NCBI GenBank assembly: GCA_030539495.1
Contig: JAUNRX010000005.1
Coordinates: forward strand, 1-51,843
Direction: 5' to 3'
DNA: 51,843 nucleotides
From: a bacterium
GTDB taxonomy: Bacteria; Bacillota; Clostridia; Lachnospirales; Lachnospiraceae
Shown: piece by piece, positions 35,535-44,357 of the stretch
How the letters are laid out: each line of letters starts with the position of its first letter
Numbering within the stretch: position 1 is the stretch's first letter
Notes under the pieces: generated by a model
The model's database searches: none
Seen by the model: the letters and a program-made list of their open reading frames with translations, nothing else
What the model was told of the DNA's origin: nothing
Translations under genes and position numbers: made by a program

Positions 35535-36241
35535 TACTCATTCCCTCCTATGTCAGTTCCACTTGAGTACTCAAACGAAGTGGTAGCTATTTTAGAAATC
35601 TTCCAAGAGCCGTTTTCACGTAAAAGCTGTACAGATACCTCGATGGAATTAGAGTGTTCTGTAGATTTGGAAGTATCATTGATTATGGTTCCATCCTCTT
35701 TTACAGGAGAGTCCTGCCATGGTTCTAAATCAATATTTGTAATGGAATATGCGCCACAAACAGTGAGCTTGGAGTTTAATTTGAACGTTACAAGAGCGCC
35801 GCTTGGTCCATATTTTTTGATTTTTACGGATGAAATGGAATGTTGGGTATCGGTAATAAAACCGATGTCCTTTAATGTTTCATCCTTATAAAATGTTTTA
35901 ATGTCATCTTCACCGGTTTGACGGTTTATGTAGTAGTTCATCTCGGAAACTGTGCTATTATAGTGGTTGTAGGTAAAATATTTGTCGATAAGGCTATTAT
36001 AGTCTGCAATTTCCTTTTCCCCACTTTCTTTTGTCCAAGCTTTATTCTTTATTACATCGTCTGGAGCCTTTAAGGTTGTCATATAGTCATTAACGTAATT
36101 AGTGACCAGTGAGTTAATATCTCCTTTTTCATTACTAAAAATAATTTGATCTGCAATCACATAGATCGCAACGATAACAAGCAGCAGTGCTCCTAACATA
36201 ACGCCACGGTTTGCAGATTTCCACATCTTTTTTAATTTCAA
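35534..36241 (-). CDS. Membrane-anchored extracytoplasmic partner of the ABC exporter
   Basis: A 235-residue protein starting with TTG 36241 after AAAGGAGGG. One N-terminal helix at about 12-32 (GVMLGALLLVIVAIYVIAD) anchors an outside domain rich in beta strands, with no recognised family and a single cysteine. It is the first gene of the operon, translationally coupled to the ATPase. It may be a substrate-handling or accessory subunit; this is inferred only from position and topology. Confidence 0.75.
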   Translation of the reverse strand: MKLKKMWKSANRGVMLGALLLVIVAIYVIADQIIFSNEKGDINSLVTNYVNDYMTTLKAPDDVIKNKAWTKESGEKEIADYNSLIDKYFTYNHYNSTVSEMNYYINRQTGEDDIKTFYKDETLKDIGFITDTQHSISSVKIKKYGPSGALVTFKLNSKLTVCGAYSITNIDLEPWQDSPVKEDGTIINDTSKSTEHSNSIEVSVQLLRENGSWKISKIATTSFEYSSGTDIGGNE

Positions 36242-36483
36242 TGTGAATATCCCTCCTTTGTTTTATTGAGTTATTTATGAAATATGGCAAAGACAAGGCA
36301 ATGCAATAGCTCATAAAACTCATTTTACCATAGAAAATATATACAAAATAGTAGTATTTTACAGAAATAGATTAAAATGTAATTAAAACTAATTAAGATA
36401 AGTGCATTATTGGAGAAAACCTTAAGAAATAGTAATTTTATGTATAAGCTATTATTATAAGTCACTTTCCCATTATGTATTGG
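36242..36483. other. Divergent intergenic region between the ABC operon and the M16C gene
   Basis: No gene seen. On the minus strand TATGG-TAAAAT near 36322-36332 is an extended -10 candidate for the ABC operon. The rest is AT-rich. Confidence 0.4.
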
Positions 36484-36494
36484 TGTGATATACT
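36484..36494 (+). promoter_or_regulatory. Extended -10 promoter of the M16C peptidase-era unit
   Basis: TGTGA-TATACT fits TRTGN plus -10; a TTTCCC about 17 bp upstream is a poor -35. Confidence 0.55.
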
Positions 36495-36554
36495 ATAGAT
36501 GAATAATTATGGTTATACTGAAAGAAAAGATAAAAATTAAGTTAGGAGATCAAC

Positions 36555-39494
36555 ATGGGAAGAATAATAAAAAGCAAGAATGACTTAATCAAGATGGACG
36601 CATACGAATTAGTCCATGAGGAAAAGCTAACCGATCTTAACAGTTTAGGGCTTTTATTCCGTCATAAAAAGACTGGAGCAAGAGTATTAGTAATCAGCAA
36701 TGATGACGATAATAAAGTTTTTTCCATCGGTTTTAGAACTCCACCAGAAAACTCAACAGGAGTACCTCATATCATCGAACATTCCGTATTATGCGGTTCT
36801 AAAGAATTCCCATCGAAGGACCCATTTGTTGAACTTGTAAAAGGCTCATTAAATACATTTTTAAATGCGATGACATATTCCGATAAGACTCTTTATCCAA
36901 TTGCAAGCTGCAATGAAAAAGATTACAAGAATTTAATGCACGTTTATATGGATGCAGTATTTTATCCTAATATCTACAATCGCGAAGAAATCTTTAAGCA
37001 AGAAGGCTGGCATTATGAATTAGACAGCGTGGATGGCGAGCTTACGTACAATGGCGTTGTTTATAACGAGATGAAAGGGGTATTTTCCTCTCCAGAGCAA
37101 CAATTATTCCGTCAAATCCAGCAGTCTTTATTCCCAGATACCACATATGGCGTAGAATCCGGTGGCGATCCAGCAAATATTCCAGACTTATCATATGAAC
37201 AATTTTTAGATTTCCACAAACGTTATTATCATCCTTCTAACAGCTATATCTATCTTTATGGTGATTTAGATGTGGAAGAACGTTTAAGCTGGATGGATGA
37301 AAATTATTTATCCAAGTTTGAAGAAGCGCCAATCGACTCAACAATCAAGAAACAAGCATCATTTGGCGATATGCGTGAAGTGGTTGACTATTACTCTTTA
37401 GCAGAAAATGAGTCTACAGAAGAAAAGACTTATTTTTCCTATAATGCAGTAATCGGAACAAGCCTTGATCGTGAGTTATATTTAGCATTCCAAATCCTTG
37501 ATTATGTATTGTTAAGTGCACCAGGTGCTCCATTAAAACAAGCATTAATCCGCGCAGGAATTGGTAAAGATATTTTAAGCTCTTATGACAATGGAATTTT
37601 ACAACCTTATTTCTCTATTATTGCAAAAAATGCAAAATCAGAGGATAAGGAACGCTTCTTAACAGTAATTAAAGAAACATTAGAGAAAATTGCAAGCGAA
37701 GGGATTGAAGAAAAGCCTTTACGTGCAGCAATCAACTACTTTGAATTTAAATATCGTGAAGCTGATTTTGGAAGCTATCCAAAGGGACTTATGTATGGAT
37801 TACAGATTCTTGACAGCTGGCTATATGATGACGAAGCTCCATTTATCCATATTGAAGCAAACGATACTTTCAAATTCTTAAAAGAACAAATTGGTACCGG
37901 ATATTACGAACAATTAATCAGAACTTATCTATTACAAAATGATCATACTTCCATGGTGGTAATCGAACCAAAAGTTGGACTTACAAATGAAGTAGAGCAA
38001 AGAGTAAAAGAAAAGCTTGCAGCGTATAAAGAGACATTATCTACAGAAGAGTTAGAAAAGGTGATCGAAGATACGAAAGCATTAAAGCAGTTCCAAGATA
38101 CTCCAAGTACAAAAGAAGAGCTTGAGTTAATCCCAATGCTTGCAAGAGAAGATATTGATACAAAGGCAACGAAACTTTATAACGAAGTGAAAGAAGCAGC
38201 GGACGTTACGATATTACACCACAATATGTTCAGTAACGGCATTGGCTACCTTCGCCTATTATTTGATGTAAATGATGTGGAAGAAGAGTTAGTTCCATAT
38301 ATGAGCTTGCTTTCTACCGTGCTTGGTTATATCGATACAAATAAGCATTCCTTTATGGAATTTGCAAATGAAGTAAATATTCATACAGGTGGTATTGTCA
38401 GTGATGTAACCGCTTACTCTGTATTAAATGCAACAGAGAATTACACTGTAAAATTTGGTGTAAAGACAAAAGTATTATACGACAAAGTGGGAACAGCATT
38501 TGAATTAATTAAAGAAATGTTATTCGAATCTAAATTAGATGACTATAGTCGTTTAAAAGAAATCGTAGCAGAACAGGTTTCCAGAAGCCAGATGAAGGTA
38601 AACAGCGCAGGTCACTCCTACGCATCTGTTCGTGCCATGTCCTACAGTTCAGTCAATGCAAAATACAATGATTTAACAGGCGGAATTGCATACTATGAAT
38701 TCTTAAAAGACTTAGAGGAACATTTTGAGGAACGAAAAGAAGACTTAGTACAAAAATTATCTGGCTTATTAACTAGAATTATCCGTAAAGATAACTTGCT
38801 TGTAAGTTACACTGCAGATAATCAAGGTTACGTATTAATGGCCGAAGAATTAGGCGGTTTCGTAAAAGATTTACGAGTTGCTGAAGATAGACCAAAACGT
38901 GCTGTAATCAAGACAGAAGTATTAAATGAAGGCTTCAAGACAAGCAGCCAGGTTCAATATGTAGCCCGTGGCGGTAACTTTATTGAAAAAGGATACAAGT
39001 ACACAGGAGCATTAAAAATTCTTAAAGTAATTTTAAGTTATGATTATTTATGGATCAATATCCGTGTAAAAGGTGGAGCATACGGCTGTATGGGCGGCTT
39101 TGGATTAGATGGAAATAGTTATCTTGCTTCTTACCGTGATCCAAACTTAATGGCTACTAATGAAATCTTTAATAATACAGCAGAGTATTTAAAGACATTT
39201 ACCGTAGACGAACGTGATATGACAAAATATATTATCGGTACGATCAGCGGAATGGATACTCCAATGAATCCAAGCGCAAAAGGCTCTCGTTCACTTGGTG
39301 CATACCTTAGTGGTGTGACAGAACTTGACCTACAACGTGAACGCGATGAAGTATTATCCGCAACCCAACAAGATATCAGAGCATTAGCAGATATTGTTCA
39401 AGCCGTATTAGATGCAGATCAAATCTGCGTAATCGGTAATGAGAATAAAATTGAAGAAGATAGAGAGTTGTTTAAAGAAATTAAGGCACTCTAG
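36555..39494 (+). CDS. Insulinase-family (M16C, PreP-like) zinc metallopeptidase
   Basis: A 979-residue peptidase. The inverted zinc motif HxxEH is at His72-His76 (PHIIEHSVLCGSKEFP), with the third ligand Glu in VVYNEMKGVF. It has the usual four-domain layout: active M16 domain, M16C-associated middle region, then an inactive second half with GGAYGCMGGFG. No signal peptide, so cytoplasmic; relatives degrade peptides. Shine-Dalgarno TTAGGAG. era follows after 10 bp, so probably one transcript. Confidence 0.93.
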   Translation: MGRIIKSKNDLIKMDAYELVHEEKLTDLNSLGLLFRHKKTGARVLVISNDDDNKVFSIGFRTPPENSTGVPHIIEHSVLCGSKEFPSKDPFVELVKGSLNTFLNAMTYSDKTLYPIASCNEKDYKNLMHVYMDAVFYPNIYNREEIFKQEGWHYELDSVDGELTYNGVVYNEMKGVFSSPEQQLFRQIQQSLFPDTTYGVESGGDPANIPDLSYEQFLDFHKRYYHPSNSYIYLYGDLDVEERLSWMDENYLSKFEEAPIDSTIKKQASFGDMREVVDYYSLAENESTEEKTYFSYNAVIGTSLDRELYLAFQILDYVLLSAPGAPLKQALIRAGIGKDILSSYDNGILQPYFSIIAKNAKSEDKERFLTVIKETLEKIASEGIEEKPLRAAINYFEFKYREADFGSYPKGLMYGLQILDSWLYDDEAPFIHIEANDTFKFLKEQIGTGYYEQLIRTYLLQNDHTSMVVIEPKVGLTNEVEQRVKEKLAAYKETLSTEELEKVIEDTKALKQFQDTPSTKEELELIPMLAREDIDTKATKLYNEVKEAADVTILHHNMFSNGIGYLRLLFDVNDVEEELVPYMSLLSTVLGYIDTNKHSFMEFANEVNIHTGGIVSDVTAYSVLNATENYTVKFGVKTKVLYDKVGTAFELIKEMLFESKLDDYSRLKEIVAEQVSRSQMKVNSAGHSYASVRAMSYSSVNAKYNDLTGGIAYYEFLKDLEEHFEERKEDLVQKLSGLLTRIIRKDNLLVSYTADNQGYVLMAEELGGFVKDLRVAEDRPKRAVIKTEVLNEGFKTSSQVQYVARGGNFIEKGYKYTGALKILKVILSYDYLWINIRVKGGAYGCMGGFGLDGNSYLASYRDPNLMATNEIFNNTAEYLKTFTVDERDMTKYIIGTISGMDTPMNPSAKGSRSLGAYLSGVTELDLQRERDEVLSATQQDIRALADIVQAVLDADQICVIGNENKIEEDRELFKEIKAL

Positions 39495-39504
39495 GAGGAA
39501 ATAA

Positions 39505-40410
39505 ATGAATCAAAATTATAAATCAGGATTTGTAACGTTAATTGGACGCCCAAACGTTGGTAAGTCCACGTTAATGAATCAGCTGATTGGACAAAAGATT
39601 GCAATCACATCAAACAAACCACAAACGACAAGAAACCGTATTCAGACTGTATATACAGATGAGCAAGGACAAATTATCTTCCTAGATACACCAGGTATTA
39701 CAAAAGCGAAAAACAAGCTTGGCGAATATATGGTAAATGCAGCAGAGAATACGTTAAATGAAGTGGATGTAGTCCTTTGGCTTGTAGAACCTAGTACATT
39801 TATTGGTGCTGGGGAACACCACATTGCAGAAACATTAAAGAGAGTTAAGACACCTGTTTTCTTAGTAATCAATAAGATTGATACAGTACCAAAAGAACAA
39901 ATCTTAACATTTATCGATAAATATAAAGAGATTTATGATTTCTGTGAAATCATTCCGGTTTCTGCCCTTAAAGGGGAAAACAAAGAAACATTGATCAAAG
40001 AAATTATGAAATACCTTCCTTACGGACCACAATTCTATGATGAAGACACAATCACTGACCAGCCGGAACGTCAAATTGTAGCAGAATTAATTCGTGAAAA
40101 GGCTCTTCGTTTATTAAGTGATGAAATTCCTCACGGTATTGCAGTATCTATTGACTCCATGAAAGAACGTAACCATGGAAAATTAATGGATATCCAAGCA
40201 ACGATCGTTTGCGAACGTGACTCTCACAAGGGAATTATCATCGGTAAACAAGGTTCCATGTTAAAACGTATCGGAACAGATGCAAGATGGGAAATCGAGC
40301 GTTTATTAGATACAAGAGTAAACTTACAGTTATGGGTTAAAGTTAAGAAGGACTGGAGAGACAGTGATTTCTTATTAAAGAACTTTGGTTATAATAAAAT
40401 CGACGTTTAA
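39505..40410 (+). CDS. era: GTPase Era (30S ribosome assembly)
   Basis: A 301-residue GTPase that helps mature 16S rRNA and assemble the 30S subunit. The G domain has GRPNVGKST, the switch NKPQTTRNRIQ, DTPGI and NKID. The C-terminal KH domain (about 200-301) has IIGKQGSMLKRIG and ends WRDSDFLLKNFGY. Shine-Dalgarno AGGAGG eight bases before the ATG. yqzL and recO follow downstream, a common order in Firmicutes. Confidence 0.97.
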   Translation: MNQNYKSGFVTLIGRPNVGKSTLMNQLIGQKIAITSNKPQTTRNRIQTVYTDEQGQIIFLDTPGITKAKNKLGEYMVNAAENTLNEVDVVLWLVEPSTFIGAGEHHIAETLKRVKTPVFLVINKIDTVPKEQILTFIDKYKEIYDFCEIIPVSALKGENKETLIKEIMKYLPYGPQFYDEDTITDQPERQIVAELIREKALRLLSDEIPHGIAVSIDSMKERNHGKLMDIQATIVCERDSHKGIIIGKQGSMLKRIGTDARWEIERLLDTRVNLQLWVKVKKDWRDSDFLLKNFGYNKIDV

Positions 40411-40624
40411 TTGTTTTTATTTAATTCCGTAAATCCTACAAACCTATTTTTTGCTAGAATACCCTTTTTGCGAATAGTTTTCTTCTAAATGGAAATACTA
40501 TTGTTAGTCACTAGTATTAATCATGAGGGAATACTAGTGCAAACATATTAATAGGGGAATATTGTTTTAGAATGAAAACGAGATTAGTAATTATGATCGG
40601 AGTACGTTCAGGAAAGAGGTTTGT
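40411..40624. other. Intergenic region with a perfect hairpin/palindrome
   Basis: No gene seen. CACTAGTATT (40509-40518) and AATACTAGTG (40530-40539) form a perfect 10-bp inverted repeat with an 11-bp centre. No T-tract follows, so it is not an obvious terminator; it may be an operator for the yqzL-recO unit. Confidence 0.55.
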
Positions 40625-40801
40625 ATGGATAACGGTAATTTATGGAAACAATTTGAAACATCAGGAGAAATTACAGATTACTTAAAGTATACGGCTTGTA
40701 CAAGAGAAGTCGACAGACCGTATGCTACCAAGGAGGGAGAACGTGGTGGTAACACAGATTACGGTAACTGGAATGGTGTTAGCCGCCATGCCAGTTGGTG
40801 A
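40625..40801 (+). CDS. yqzL: YqzL family small protein
   Basis: A 58-residue protein. Residues 6-24 (LWKQFETSGEITDYLKYTA) match the YqzL family, whose gene sits just upstream of recO in many Firmicutes. Shine-Dalgarno AAAGAGG before ATG 40625. The ORF runs 59 bp into recO in another frame; residues after about 40 are therefore dictated by the recO 5' end. Function unknown. Confidence 0.75.
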   Translation: MDNGNLWKQFETSGEITDYLKYTACTREVDRPYATKEGERGGNTDYGNWNGVSRHASW

Positions 40802-41486
40802 TTATGATAAGAGGTTAGTAATTTTAACAAAAGAACGCGGTAAAATATCAGCATTTGCAAAAGGCGCTAGGAAACCAAATAGCGCCTTACTTGCGTGCTC
40901 TCAGCCATTTGTCTTTGGCGAGTTTAACTTATACGCCGGACGCAATTCTTATAATGTCATGAATTCAAACATTTCTAATTATTTTCCCGAAATAAAAGAA
41001 GATTTGGAAGCAGTTTCATATGCGTGCTACTTTGCAGAGCTAGTGGAGCAGGTAACCCATGAAAACAACGACGAAGTCGAAGTGCTAAAATTGCTATATC
41101 AGACAATGAGAGCACTTACAAAAACATCCATCAATAATAAGCTGATACGATACATATTTGAGCTTAAGATCATGAGTATCAATGGCTATACTCCTCAGGT
41201 ATTTGAATGTGTATCATGCGGCGAAACAGAGAATGTACATCTTTTCAGTTTTAGCAGAGGTGGACTTGTCTGTAGTAATTGTAAGAAGGATGCAGGAGAA
41301 TTAATGGGATTAGAGGGTTCTACTATCTATACCATGCAGTTTATCATAGCAACACCAGTGGAAAAATTGTATACGTTTACAGTAAATGAGACCGTGCTTC
41401 GTGAACTTAAGAAAGTCATGGAACGTTATATGAAGATGATGATTGATCGAAAATTCAAGTCATTAGAAATCCTGGAATTGTTATAA
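40743..41486 (+). CDS. recO: DNA repair protein RecO
   Basis: RecF-pathway mediator that loads RecA and anneals single strands, 247 residues. It has an N-terminal OB fold (VTQITVTGMVLAAMPVGDYD, then FAKGARKPNS), a helical middle part, and the zinc finger CVSCGETENVHLFSFSRGGL followed by VCSNCKKD. GTG 40743 lies six bases after AGGAGG and gives the expected N terminus; the frame is open to 40722. It overlaps yqzL. Confidence 0.93.
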   Translation: MVVTQITVTGMVLAAMPVGDYDKRLVILTKERGKISAFAKGARKPNSALLACSQPFVFGEFNLYAGRNSYNVMNSNISNYFPEIKEDLEAVSYACYFAELVEQVTHENNDEVEVLKLLYQTMRALTKTSINNKLIRYIFELKIMSINGYTPQVFECVSCGETENVHLFSFSRGGLVCSNCKKDAGELMGLEGSTIYTMQFIIATPVEKLYTFTVNETVLRELKKVMERYMKMMIDRKFKSLEILELL

Positions 41487-41636
41487 AATAAGTGATTAGT
41501 GTAAATAATCATTGAAAATAAGATGTATTTTGGGTAAAATAATTAGAGGTTTATGCAATCGCAATTTACGAATAGATTCGCAAACATAAGCGAATGGAAT
41601 GAATAAATAAAACTTAATTACGAGAGGTTGAAACAT
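41487..41636 (+). other. recO-glyQS intergenic region
   Basis: A small hairpin ATTCGC/GCGAAT (41576-41581 and 41590-41595) is the only structure. No T-box leader was seen, although the next gene is a tRNA synthetase. Confidence 0.5.
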
Positions 41637-43025
41637 ATGGAAAAATCAATGGAAAAAATAGTCGCATTGGCTAAAGCAAGAGGATTCGTATATCCAGGTT
41701 CCGATATCTACGGTGGACTTGCAAACACTTGGGATTACGGTAACTTAGGTGTGGAACTTAAAAATAACGTGAAAAAAGCTTGGTGGAAAAAATTCATCCA
41801 AGAAAATCCTCACAACGTAGGTGTTGACTGTGCGATCTTAATGAATCCGCAAACATGGGTTGCATCTGGACATTTAGGCGGTTTCTCTGATCCTTTAATG
41901 GATTGTAAAGAATGTCATGAACGTTTCAGAGCAGATAAATTAATCGAAGATTACATGTTCGAAAACAAGATTGAAATCGAAGGTTCTGTTGATGCTTGGT
42001 CTAACGACGAAATGAAAGCATACATCGATGAACATAATATCGATTGTCCATCTTGTGGAAAACACAACTTCACTGACATCCGTCAATTTAACTTAATGTT
42101 CAAAACATTCCAAGGTGTTACAGAAGACGCTAAGAATACAGTTTACTTAAGACCAGAAACAGCTCAAGGTATCTTCGTAAACTTCAAAAACGTACAAAGA
42201 ACATCTAGAAAGAAAATTCCATTTGGTATCGGCCAAGTAGGTAAATCTTTCAGAAATGAAATTACACCAGGTAACTTCACATTCCGTACAAGAGAATTCG
42301 AACAAATGGAACTTGAATTCTTCTGTGAACCAGATACAGATCTTGAATGGTTTGCATACTGGAAAGAATTCTGTATCAACTGGTTACAAACATTAGGCAT
42401 CAAAGAAGACGAAATGCGTGTACGTGATCATGAAGCAGAAGAATTATCCTTCTACTCCAAAGCTACAAGTGATATCGAATTCAAATTCCCATTTGGCTGG
42501 GGTGAATTATGGGGTATTGCAGATCGTACAGATTACGATTTATCTCGTCACCAAGAAGTATCTGGTCAAGATTTAACTTACTTTGATGATGAAAAGAAAG
42601 AAAAATATATCCCATATGTAATCGAACCATCTTTAGGTGCTGACCGTGTAACTTTAGCATTTTTATGCCAAGCATATGATGAAGAAGAAATCGGTGAAGG
42701 TGATGTAAGAACAGTTCTTCACTTCCATCCAGCATTAGCTCCAATCAAGATCGGTGTATTACCATTATCTAAGAAATTAGCTGGTCCTGCTGAAGAAGTA
42801 TTCGCTATGCTTAGCAAAGAATACAACTGTGAATATGATGACAGAGGAAATATTGGTAAACGTTACAGAAGACAAGATGAAATCGGTACTCCATTCTGTA
42901 TCACATATGACTTCGATTCTGAAGAAGATCATGCAGTTACAGTTCGTGACCGTGATACAATGCAACAAGAACGTGTTAAAATTGAAGATTTAAAAGCTTA
43001 TTTTGCAGAAAAAATGGACTTTTAG
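41637..43025 (+). CDS. glyQS: Glycyl-tRNA synthetase (class II, single chain)
   Basis: Charges tRNA-Gly, 462 residues, the alpha2 type. Class II motif 2 is visible as [20 protein letters not shown] and motif 3 as [15 protein letters not shown] CxxC pair-containing insertion ([19 protein letters not shown]) is typical. The C-terminal anticodon domain starts near [14 protein letters not shown] 41637 is nine bases after GAGAGG; an in-frame TTG at 41628 is too close to that site. Confidence 0.96.
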   Translation: MEKSMEKIVALAKARGFVYPGSDIYGGLANTWDYGNLGVELKNNVKKAWWKKFIQENPHNVGVDCAILMNPQTWVASGHLGGFSDPLMDCKECHERFRADKLIEDYMFENKIEIEGSVDAWSNDEMKAYIDEHNIDCPSCGKHNFTDIRQFNLMFKTFQGVTEDAKNTVYLRPETAQGIFVNFKNVQRTSRKKIPFGIGQVGKSFRNEITPGNFTFRTREFEQMELEFFCEPDTDLEWFAYWKEFCINWLQTLGIKEDEMRVRDHEAEELSFYSKATSDIEFKFPFGWGELWGIADRTDYDLSRHQEVSGQDLTYFDDEKKEKYIPYVIEPSLGADRVTLAFLCQAYDEEEIGEGDVRTVLHFHPALAPIKIGVLPLSKKLAGPAEEVFAMLSKEYNCEYDDRGNIGKRYRRQDEIGTPFCITYDFDSEEDHAVTVRDRDTMQQERVKIEDLKAYFAEKMDF

Positions 43026-43086
43026 TATAAACTAGAATGTTGACTCAAAGATAACTGTGTGAATGTGGGCTGAGGGGGAGAAGCAA

Positions 43087-43734
43087 TTGGAAATCAAAAC
43101 TTTTTGTAGAGGCTCCAAGAAATTAGCAATCAAATACCGTTATTATTTGAAATATAATTTACTGGTTGCATTATGTATTATTGTGCCAGTCAGTTTATTC
43201 CTATTAGACAATTTTGAACTGATCCACATAGGTAAGCTTAGGATTAACAGCGCAACCGTAGCCATATTATTTATAATATGGCTCGTTGTGTTAATAATCG
43301 GATTTATTGGGTTTGGACAGGTAAATGGTCTGACATATCAGATATTTGGCATTACAACCGACAATCGGCTTGTAAGGTTTTATTTTAAGGATATGCTTCG
43401 GGATGGAAAGGTCGTACTTCATTTTAAACCTTATCATAAAAGGGAAACTCGAATGGAGTATGTAGATGTCATCAAGAAGAAGGAAGAGATTATTAAAGAT
43501 ACCAATTTCGAAGAGTATTTATGTACATTATGTAATGATCATGAAGTACAGAAGCAAAGTGATATTTTGTTTGAGGTCATGGATAATATCCGTGTCGTAA
43601 AAGACAAGAGAACATACCTGGAGATTAAATATACAATTGGCAGGTTCAAAACAAAGAAAAAAGTTAAGATTTATAAAAATCTTACGAATATGAATGAACT
43701 AAATGATTTAGTGAAGTCAGAAAAGGAGCTATAG
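43087..43734 (+). CDS. Two-helix membrane protein of unknown function
   Basis: About 215 residues from TTG 43087, six bases after GAGGGGGAG; GTG 43063 is the longer alternative. Two hydrophobic helices (NLLVALCIIVPVSLFLL and ATVAILFIIWLVVLIIGFIG) are followed by a basic cytoplasmic domain of about 125 residues rich in Lys and Glu (VLHFKPYHKRETRMEYVDVI). No family recognised. It lies 61 bp after glyQS and is followed by a strong terminator. Confidence 0.75.
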   Translation: MEIKTFCRGSKKLAIKYRYYLKYNLLVALCIIVPVSLFLLDNFELIHIGKLRINSATVAILFIIWLVVLIIGFIGFGQVNGLTYQIFGITTDNRLVRFYFKDMLRDGKVVLHFKPYHKRETRMEYVDVIKKKEEIIKDTNFEEYLCTLCNDHEVQKQSDILFEVMDNIRVVKDKRTYLEIKYTIGRFKTKKKVKIYKNLTNMNELNDLVKSEKEL

Positions 43735-43763
43735 CATAGAGACATGTTATAGCTCTTTTTTTA
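43726..43763 (+). terminator. Terminator after the membrane-protein gene
   Basis: A 12-bp stem with one G-U pair (GAGCTATAGCAT 43726-43737 with ATGTTATAGCTC 43744-43755) and eight T residues. Confidence 0.9.
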
Positions 43764-43850
43764 CTTTATAGGAAATTGTGCGGCAATCCCCTTCGGCGCG
43801 GGCAAAGTATCTTCGACTTGAAGGTTTTGCACCCTCATGAATGAGGGATG
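43764..43850 (+). repeat. Dispersed intergenic repeat, copy D (partial)
   Basis: TTTATAGGAAA is followed by CTTCGGCGCGGGCAAAGTATC and TTCGACTT, resembling CATAGGAAAC in copy B and GTTCGGCGCAGTAAAGTGTC in copy C. A perfect CCCTCAT/ATGAGGG hairpin (43832-43838, 43841-43847) follows. Confidence 0.45.
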
Positions 43851-44038
43851 GGGAGTTGAGAGTGTCGGATAGTACAAGAATGAAAGCATTTTCAATGAAA
43901 ATAAATGTAACATTGTCGAAAAAAACACAATCTTACATATAAATGAAAGTAAAAATCAGTATAAATATTCCATATGTGGAAATAGTAAAGGAAGTATAAA
44001 ATAATACATTGTTTCTAAAGTTTGCTTCGTGTAATTTT

Positions 44039-44110
44039 AAGAGGTGTCTAGTTGAAAATGTCAAATACAGTAAAAGAATGACATTTATACCAACTCGCAC
44101 CTCTTTTAAT
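44039..44110 (+). other. Terminator-like long stem without an upstream gene (possible small RNA 3' end)
   Basis: Three stacked stems: AAGAGGTG/CACCTCTT (44039-44046, 44098-44105), AGTTG/CAACT (44050-44054, 44091-44095) and AAATGTCA/TGACATTT (44056-44063, 44079-44086), followed by TTTTAA. The nearest gene ends 300 bp upstream behind its own terminator, so this stem could end a non-coding RNA starting near 43870-44030. No such promoter was confirmed. Confidence 0.45.
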
Positions 44111-44112
44111 AC

Positions 44113-44140
44113 GCTTTATATGTGTAAAGCGCACATATAA
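44113..44140 (+). other. Two overlapping, mutually exclusive hairpins
   Basis: GCTTTA/TAAAGC (44113-44118, 44125-44130) and TTATATGTG/CACATATAA (44116-44124, 44132-44140) share bases and cannot form together. They lie about 70 bp upstream of the ppdK promoter. A binding site or a remnant switch RNA is possible. Confidence 0.45.
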
Positions 44141-44211
44141 TATTCCTTTTATGTAAGTTGGTGTTACAATGGCATGAAGAAAATGGAAAAATATTATATT
44201 TTTACAAAATT

Positions 44212-44241
44212 TTGAAAAAGGTATTTTATTACTTGTATAAA
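44212..44241 (+). promoter_or_regulatory. ppdK promoter
   Basis: TTGAAA (44212-44217) and TATAAA (44236-44241), spacer 18 bp. It gives a leader of about 110 nt with no recognised RNA motif. Confidence 0.6.
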
Positions 44242-44357
44242 TATGGTAATATATTACTTGCAACTAGGAAAAGGCATAATTTTGATACTAGCAGTGCTGG
44301 ACTTTTTCGTTCACATTGTTAAAAAATAAACATATTGTTTAGGAGGTAATTACTAAC

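Noticed and set aside
41487-41636. T-box leader before glyQS
   Set aside because: No T-box core sequence, no stem I pattern and no terminator/antiterminator pair in the 150-bp gap.
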